A stretch of DNA of 30,353 nucleotides from Pseudomonadota bacterium (GTDB lineage Bacteria; Myxococcota; Myxococcia; Myxococcales; Myxococcaceae): assembly GCA_023426545.1 (NCBI GenBank), contig JAFAAN010000103.1, forward strand, positions 1 to 30,353, in the 5' to 3' direction. Below the pieces are notes generated by a model. It was not told the origin of the DNA. It searched no databases and saw only the letters and a program-made list of their open reading frames with translations. Position 1 is the stretch's first letter. Each line of letters begins with the position of its first letter. The translations under genes were made by a program, and so were the position numbers. This document shows, one piece after another, positions 25,685-30,353 of the stretch.

Positions 25685-27283
25685 TCATTCGTCGGCTTCC
25701 GGGTCAAGAGGCTCCTCCTGCTTGCGCCGCGCGCCCCGCTCCGCCGCCGTGGCCGCGAGCGCGTCCGCTGAGGCGGGCTCGGAGCTGCTGCGGTCCCGGC
25801 GCTGCGCTCGCGCCAGCCGGCTGAGCGCGAGCAGGTGTGCGCAGGGGCCCTGGTTCAACAGGTGCTCACGGAAGTACTCGCAGCCGCACCGGCCGAAGAG
25901 GATCCGGTCCTCGTCGTTCATCACCAGCTCGATGCCCGCCTGGGGACCCGCGCGGCCCTGCACCACCCAGTCCCGGTGGACCACCTCGCGGGTGACGGGG
26001 CCCTCCGGCGTGGGCAGCTTGCGCACCTTGCGTGTCTCGCGAGGCGCCGCGGACGTCACCGCCACTTCGCCCGCGGCCTCCAGCCGCTCCGCTTCCTCCC
26101 GGCGGGCGTCAGGTGGGTACAGGCGGCTCAGGTCCACGGGCGTGGCGAACAGCTCTCGGTGCCGCCAGCGCCGCGCCTCCACGTCGAACAGGGCGCGCCC
26201 GGCCGCGCACTGCGCCGCCAGGGCCCCCGCGGCCCGTGCCGCGTCGACGCCCAGGGCCGTGGCCACGTCCTCGGTGGAGGCATGGAAGCGCTCGCGCAGG
26301 ACGCCGAGCACGCGCTCCGCCAATGGCGCGTCGCGCGTCGGCTCCAGGAGCAGGTCCATGCCCGCCGTGTTCGTCCAGTGGTTCGCCGTCCACCCGGACA
26401 GGCCCAGGAGGAAGCGCACGCCGCCGGGCAGGTGCGCGACGTAGAAGTGCGGCAGCGCGCGGCCCTTCAGGTAGATGTCCACCCGCTCTGCATAGGGCAG
26501 CAGCGGCTCCAGCAGCCGCAGCCGCCGACGGCCCCAGGTCCGGATGATGCGAGGCTCTGTGTAGCCGTGGCTCGCGCCCTTCAGGGGCACGGGGTGCTCC
26601 CAGGGCTCCAGCACCAGCCGCGCGTCCTCCCCCGGAGGCAGTTCGTAGCGCAGCGCGCGTGGTGACACCTTGGCCTTGGTGGAGTGCAGGAAGCGCACCG
26701 CGGCGAGCAGGTCCACGGGCCGCACCGTGAGGCGGGTGCCGGGCAACGCCATGCCGCCCTGGAGCTGGAGCAGGCCTCGCACCCAGGACTCCGGGACGTC
26801 CACCTTCTGCTCGAAGCGGCCGCCCGCGCCGGTGGTGCGCACGTCGAAGCCTTCCGGGCCAATGCGCAGGTGCGTCTCCCGGGTGGAGCGCATCTCGGCC
26901 AGGGCCGCCCACAGCCAGGCGGTGAAGTCCACGTTGGTGGTGCCGCACGTCACCTCGCCCTCGGGCTCGAAGAGGCCGCGGTCCACGATGACGAGCCCGT
27001 AGGCGCTCTGGTCCTGGCTGAAGGCCTCGAAGAAGACGCGGTCGGGGTGCACCGTGATGAGCGGGTCCAGCAGTCCGCCGCCCCAGTCCTCGTCCCAGGC
27101 ATCCGACTGCCAGATGAGCCCGCCGAGCGCCTGGAGCGCGAACCGGAGGGACAGGACATCCCGTGTCACGCGCGCGTGGAAGCGCACGGGGCGGTGGGTG
27201 TCCGCGGACAGGCCGAGCAGCGCGCGTTCGCGCGTGGACTCGAACACGGAGGGCGTGGCGTAGAGAAAGTGGGAGGCCGTCAC
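25685..27283 (-). CDS. Winged-helix plus SWIM zinc-finger protein, retron accessory
   Basis: The 532-residue product has an unassigned N-terminal region (1 to about 315; segments LGGLIWQSDAWDEDWGGG, TVRPVDLLAAVRFL, VDIYLKGRALPHFYV). A winged helix-turn-helix follows at about 321-373 (RVLGVLRERFHASTEDVATAL, then DVEARRWRHREL). A SWIM zinc finger of the CxC-x12-CxH type comes next, with ligands Cys466, Cys468, Cys481 and His483 (FGRCGCEYFREHLL, then GPCAHLL). The tail is charged. SWIM and winged-helix domains commonly bind nucleic acid, so it may recognise the msDNA or invading DNA. The start is GTG at 27283, overlapping the HEAT-protein stop by GTGA; its own stop is 19 bases before the retron a1 arm. 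I recall a retron class with a WHSWIM protein, but cannot verify it here. Confidence 0.87.
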   Translation of the reverse strand: MTASHFLYATPSVFESTRERALLGLSADTHRPVRFHARVTRDVLSLRFALQALGGLIWQSDAWDEDWGGGLLDPLITVHPDRVFFEAFSQDQSAYGLVIVDRGLFEPEGEVTCGTTNVDFTAWLWAALAEMRSTRETHLRIGPEGFDVRTTGAGGRFEQKVDVPESWVRGLLQLQGGMALPGTRLTVRPVDLLAAVRFLHSTKAKVSPRALRYELPPGEDARLVLEPWEHPVPLKGASHGYTEPRIIRTWGRRRLRLLEPLLPYAERVDIYLKGRALPHFYVAHLPGGVRFLLGLSGWTANHWTNTAGMDLLLEPTRDAPLAERVLGVLRERFHASTEDVATALGVDAARAAGALAAQCAAGRALFDVEARRWRHRELFATPVDLSRLYPPDARREEAERLEAAGEVAVTSAAPRETRKVRKLPTPEGPVTREVVHRDWVVQGRAGPQAGIELVMNDEDRILFGRCGCEYFREHLLNQGPCAHLLALSRLARAQRRDRSSSEPASADALAATAAERGARRKQEEPLDPEADE

Positions 27284-29190
27284 GCGGCGTCTCCCTTCGC
27301 GGGCGGGCCGAAGACATGGGGGACTTCCAGGGGGCCTCGCAGCTCGGGCCAGCGCGTCAGCATGCGGGCCAGCAACTCCATCAGTGACTCCTTGGGATAG
27401 CGCGAGTCGGGCAGCGCGAAGGCGTCACGCACGCGCGGCATCAGCACGCGGGCGGCATTCACGTCATGGGCGGCGGCGTTGGCCAGCGCGGCGAAGGCGG
27501 CGTGGCGCGTGCGCCGGTGCAGCGGCCGCAGCAGCGTGGCCTGGAGCAGGTCCACGTTCTGAGCGGCCACCTCGCGGGCCTTCGCGGAGTCCCGGCCGAG
27601 CAGGCGGAAGGCCAGCGCCTGGACGTGAATCTCCGGAGCCTCCAGCAGTTCGCGCACCGCGCGCGGCTCGGCCAGATAGAAGTCATCCGAGCGGAGGAAG
27701 AACAGCCGCGCCAGCCGGTTCTTCTCCAACAGCGCGTCGAAGGCAGGCATGGAGAAGGCGGGCAGGGCGCCCAACGCGTTGGCGGCGCGGCGGGCGAAGA
27801 CGCCCCCCTCCTTCGGCAGGGCTTCGTAGTGCGCGGCCAGCGCGTCGAGCACCTTCCCCCAGTCCTTCACGCTCCATTGCGACGGGACGTGCATGGCGGC
27901 GCGGCTGGCGAGGAAGTCCAGCAGGTCCTCGTCGTTCGCCTCCAGCGCGCGCGTCAACAGCTCGGGGTACGCGGCGTGCGAGCCCGAGGCAACATGCATG
28001 CGGAAGGGGCCGCGTACGAGCTCCGGGAAGCGCGCGTACAGGGCGATGGCGGTGGCGTCCGTCAGTGGCTGCATCTGGGCGATGCCCATGCCAGGGAGAT
28101 TCCATTCGCCTCCCACGCCCGCCAGTTGGAGCAGCCTGCGTCGTGTCCGGGCGGGGAGCGCTTCGTCGTCCTTCGCCAGCCGCAGCACCTCCGCGTCATA
28201 TGTCTCCGCCATGGCGGAGGTGCGCAGGAGCGCGCCCCATACATCATCCCAGTCCCGCGCCCGCGCGAGCGCCAGCAGCTCCGGGAGGCCCTTCGCGTCC
28301 TTTCGTCCCCACGAGCCCCAGCGAGGTGCCACCGTCCGCAGGTGGCTGAGGAGGTAGGGCACCACGTCGCGTCCGCGCGCCTCCGCCAGCTCCACGAAGA
28401 GCTGCGCCGCGCCGGGCATGGGCGTCTCCGGGTGGTGCTCCTTCAACGTGGCGACCAGCTTCGCGGGGGACTGGAGGGTGCGTGCGAACGTGAGCGCGTC
28501 ACGGCGCCACGTGGGCTCATCCACCCATCGACGGTAGAGCGCGGAGGCCAGGGACGTGTCGCCCTTCGCCAGGGCGCGCTCGCGCAGCGTGTTCCACATG
28601 GGGTGGCGCTCGCGGGGCCGGTTCCACGGAAGGTGCTCCAGGATGAAGGGCTGGGCAGCCTCCGCGTCCAGTTCGTACAGGAGCAGGGCGGTGGGTTCGT
28701 CCAGCCGGCCCCCCCAGATGTCCATCTTGGCAAGCTCGGTGTGGCGCGCCGCGCGGGTGGGCGCTTTCTGGATACGGCGTACCAGCTCGGCCCGCCAGAC
28801 CACTTCCTGCCGTGAGCCGTGCGCGTCCGAGATCTTCCAGTCGAGGAGGCGGCGGAACATCTCCACGTCGTCGCTGCGGTCCGCGTCGGAAAGCCAGACC
28901 TCCAGCGCGGAGGCATTCTCCCCCTGCCAGGGGTTCACCCACTTCCCCGCGGCGGTGACGCTGCTGGACGAGAAGCAGGACAGCATGAGGGGGCGGAAGC
29001 GGACGCGGTCCCTGGCGTTGAGCGCGGGGCCCCACAGCCAGGTGAAGGACCTGAAGATGGAGCGGCGCGCCAGTTCCTCGAGGGCGGCACGCAGCGCTTC
29101 GTCGGACTGTTTCCGCGCCAGGACGCCCCGGAGGGCGGCGTCCATCTCCTTGGCCTCTCGGCGGAATCGCCGCTCCCAGCTTTCGTTCAC
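27280..29190 (-). CDS. Alpha-solenoid (HEAT-like) retron accessory protein
   Basis: The 636-residue product is almost wholly helical, made of paired amphipathic helices as in HEAT/ARM-type solenoids (SLASALYRRWVDEPTWRR, RDVVPYLLSHLRTVAP, AALANAAAHDVNAARV, SLMELLARMLTRWPEL). No signal peptide, membrane helix, nuclease or nucleotide-binding motif is visible, so it is probably a cytoplasmic scaffold or binding platform. It is first in the cassette and coupled to the SWIM-protein gene by a 4-base GTGA overlap, so the two are probably partners. The start is GTG at 29190. The GGAGG there is only one base from it, which is very close, and a stop lies four codons upstream in frame; Met16 at 29145 is an alternative. 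I do not recognise a more specific family. Confidence 0.82.
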   Translation of the reverse strand: MNESWERRFRREAKEMDAALRGVLARKQSDEALRAALEELARRSIFRSFTWLWGPALNARDRVRFRPLMLSCFSSSSVTAAGKWVNPWQGENASALEVWLSDADRSDDVEMFRRLLDWKISDAHGSRQEVVWRAELVRRIQKAPTRAARHTELAKMDIWGGRLDEPTALLLYELDAEAAQPFILEHLPWNRPRERHPMWNTLRERALAKGDTSLASALYRRWVDEPTWRRDALTFARTLQSPAKLVATLKEHHPETPMPGAAQLFVELAEARGRDVVPYLLSHLRTVAPRWGSWGRKDAKGLPELLALARARDWDDVWGALLRTSAMAETYDAEVLRLAKDDEALPARTRRRLLQLAGVGGEWNLPGMGIAQMQPLTDATAIALYARFPELVRGPFRMHVASGSHAAYPELLTRALEANDEDLLDFLASRAAMHVPSQWSVKDWGKVLDALAAHYEALPKEGGVFARRAANALGALPAFSMPAFDALLEKNRLARLFFLRSDDFYLAEPRAVRELLEAPEIHVQALAFRLLGRDSAKAREVAAQNVDLLQATLLRPLHRRTRHAAFAALANAAAHDVNAARVLMPRVRDAFALPDSRYPKESLMELLARMLTRWPELRGPLEVPHVFGPPAKGDAA

Positions 29191-29516
29191 GCCTCCAGGT
29201 TACACCGCCCGCATTGGGAGCCCCAGAGGCAATGCGGCCAGCCTACGCAGGAAGACGGGTCGTTGGCGGGAAAGGATGTCATGGAGTCGTTGGTGACGAT
29301 GTCGCGGTTGCTGGCCGCGTCGCGTGACTCGTTGGGGCTGATGTGCGTGAGTCTCGGAAGCGCAGGCCGCCGACGCCGCGCTGATCGCCCAGCAGAGCGC
29401 TGAAGCGGAGGCGGCCGACGTCTCCTTGCCCAGCGGTCCTCGCGGCCTCCGGGGCCTTGGTGAGGACGTTTCGTTGTATCTTGAGACTATGGAGATTGTC
29501 AGACTCGGCTGGTATG
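29191..29516. other. Divergent region between the retron cassette and the sitA-like gene
   Basis: These 326 bases must contain the retron-cassette promoter (leftward) and lead to the sigma-54 promoter at 29517 (rightward). Short frames on the plus strand near 29280-29405 read MESLVTMSRLLAASRD, then switch frame; they might be a decayed gene but are too short to call. TTGTATCTTGAGACTAT near 29473-29489 is AT-richer than its surroundings. No TGACGCGTCA palindrome is present. Confidence 0.4.
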
Positions 29517-29532
29517 TGGCCCCTTGCTTGCC
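29517..29532 (+). promoter_or_regulatory. Sigma-54 (-24/-12) promoter of the sitA-like gene
   Basis: TGGCCCCTTGCTTGCC has TGGC at -24 and an exact TTGC at -12 with correct GG-GC spacing. The predicted start near 29543 gives a leader of about 19 bases before the ATG at 29562. Confidence 0.65.
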
Positions 29533-29561
29533 GATGTGCTGGTGGCTGCCCTGGGGGCTAC

Positions 29562-30231
29562 ATGAGAGCTTTAGGAGTTGCTGCACTGTTGCTGCTTGCG
29601 AGCGGGTGCGCGTCGACTCGTGTCGTGCATCTGCACACTGGAGGCGGAGCGCCAATCGCCTTCACTCCAGTTGAGTCTGCCCCTGTCGAGATAGGCAAAG
29701 ACGAGTTCAAACATGCTGTCACGCAGCTCGTGCTCGACATGCGGCTCGATGTCGCCTTCAGGGAGGTTGAGGAGGATGGTCGCCGCTCGTTGCTCGCATC
29801 GTCAGAGGGTCTTGTTGACGGCGCGCAAGGCAGGGCGGCCCCTTCGGCATACGAGCGCATTTGCCAGCGGCAGGACGAGCCCCGTAGCTGCCTGAGTATG
29901 CTTGCCGGTGGGTTCTCGCTGGGCCCCTCTGAACGGCGAATGCTCGCGCTCTACTTCGCACTCGATACGGTGTGGTCCGGCGTCGAGGACGCGATTCGCG
30001 ACATGGTGAACCCCGCCGCGCTGCGGGCAATGGTCACGACGATAATCGGAACGGCGCTCGTGATGCTGGTCGCGCCCGAGCCCATTACGAAGGTCATCGC
30101 GATTGCCCTGACGGCTTCGTTGATTGCTTACCTTGGGACGGGGCCGGTGTGGAATCTCGGGCAGGGGTTCCTGCGCTTGCTCGACGAGTCCCGGGACGCG
30201 GCGGGCTTCGCGGACCTGGAGAGGGCAGGGT
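29562..30231 (+). pseudogene. sitA: SitA-type polymorphic toxin lipoprotein, 3'-truncated
   Basis: The first 223 codons match the conserved part of SitA lipoprotein toxins, which myxobacteria deliver to siblings by outer-membrane exchange. A lipoprotein signal (RALGVAALLLLASGC, Cys16) is followed by RVVHLHTGGGAPIAFTP, EIGKDEFKHAVTQLVLD and the hydrophobic segment VAPEPITKVIAIALTASL. In intact members a variable C-terminal toxin domain follows. Here, after GFADLERAG, the sequence switches to an element also found at 22451, and the frame then runs to a TAG near 30345 without toxin-like content. No toxin domain or sitI-like immunity gene is visible before the window ends. The ATG at 29562 has a GGGGG Shine-Dalgarno and follows a sigma-54 promoter. 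Family recognition is from memory of conserved segments. Confidence 0.75.
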
Positions 30232-30353
30232 CAAGTCCCGAATCCTGTGTAGTTGGTTCGGAGGGGGTTCGGGGGAGGAAGGCTCCTTGGCGGCATCAAG
30301 CAGCGGAAGTGACAGGGGTTGATTTCAGCAGGGACATGTCGAGGTAGCGGCGG
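30232..30353. mobile_element. Probable insertion-sequence end (partial)
   Basis: Sequence from CAAGTCCCGAATC onward interrupts the sitA-like gene, and its first 35 bases recur imperfectly at 22451. On the minus strand an open frame enters from the window edge and ends at TGA 30296-30298, reading RRYLDMSLLKSTPVTSAA. This could be the last residues of a transposase. The element continues beyond the window, so its family and far end cannot be determined. Confidence 0.45.

Overview
The window reads as a myxobacterial chromosome segment, probably Myxococcus or a close relative. The basis is high GC with strong third-position G/C bias, several sigma-54 type promoters, Cys-rich and Asp-Ala-Gly-rich surface lipoproteins, a SitA-type polymorphic toxin lipoprotein, and a retron whose reverse transcriptase has the length I remember for the M. 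xanthus Mx65 enzyme. Families were assigned by reading motifs; no database search was run.

Layout. Bases 1-3500 are a graveyard around two intact genes. They hold the 5' half of a decayed IS630-type transposase, an unrecognised frameshifted gene, a lipoprotein gene, a small sigma-54-promoted gene, and an M14 carboxypeptidase gene cut off inside its zinc motif by the 3' half of an IS630-type transposase. Bases 3750-12812 hold ordinary chromosomal genes: a coiled-coil protein, a zinc-ribbon protein with a C-terminal J domain, a DUF808 membrane protein, an NADP-dependent oxidoreductase, hflK-hflC, a small gene with an in-frame TGA, and a secreted M28 peptidase. Bases 12916-19166 (minus strand) are a heavy-metal RND efflux operon (small His/Cys protein, outer-membrane channel, adaptor, pump). 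Bases 19391-24192 hold an M48 membrane protease, a lipoprotein with a lamin-tail-like domain, a lower-GC secreted protein with a von Willebrand type D-like domain under a second sigma-54 promoter, and a GFA-family zinc protein.

The most interesting part is 24223-29190 (minus strand), a complete retron cassette. In transcription order it has an alpha-solenoid/HEAT-like protein, a winged-helix plus SWIM zinc-finger protein (overlapping by GTGA), a structured msr-msd RNA whose a1 and a2 arms pair over 16 bp, and a 427-residue retron reverse transcriptase with YADD and VTG motifs. This is probably an anti-phage retron with a two-protein accessory module. The a2 arm runs into the Shine-Dalgarno of the reverse transcriptase gene.

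The right end holds a sitA-like toxin lipoprotein gene under a good sigma-54 promoter. It is broken by an apparent insertion-sequence end. A near-copy of that end (about 29 of 35 bases) lies 7.8 kb upstream at 22451.

Two unrelated genes (starts 2457 and 22653) share one promoter design: a pair of TGACGCGTCA-like palindromes 21-22 bp apart upstream of a sigma-54 -24/-12 element. This suggests one enhancer-binding activator controls both.
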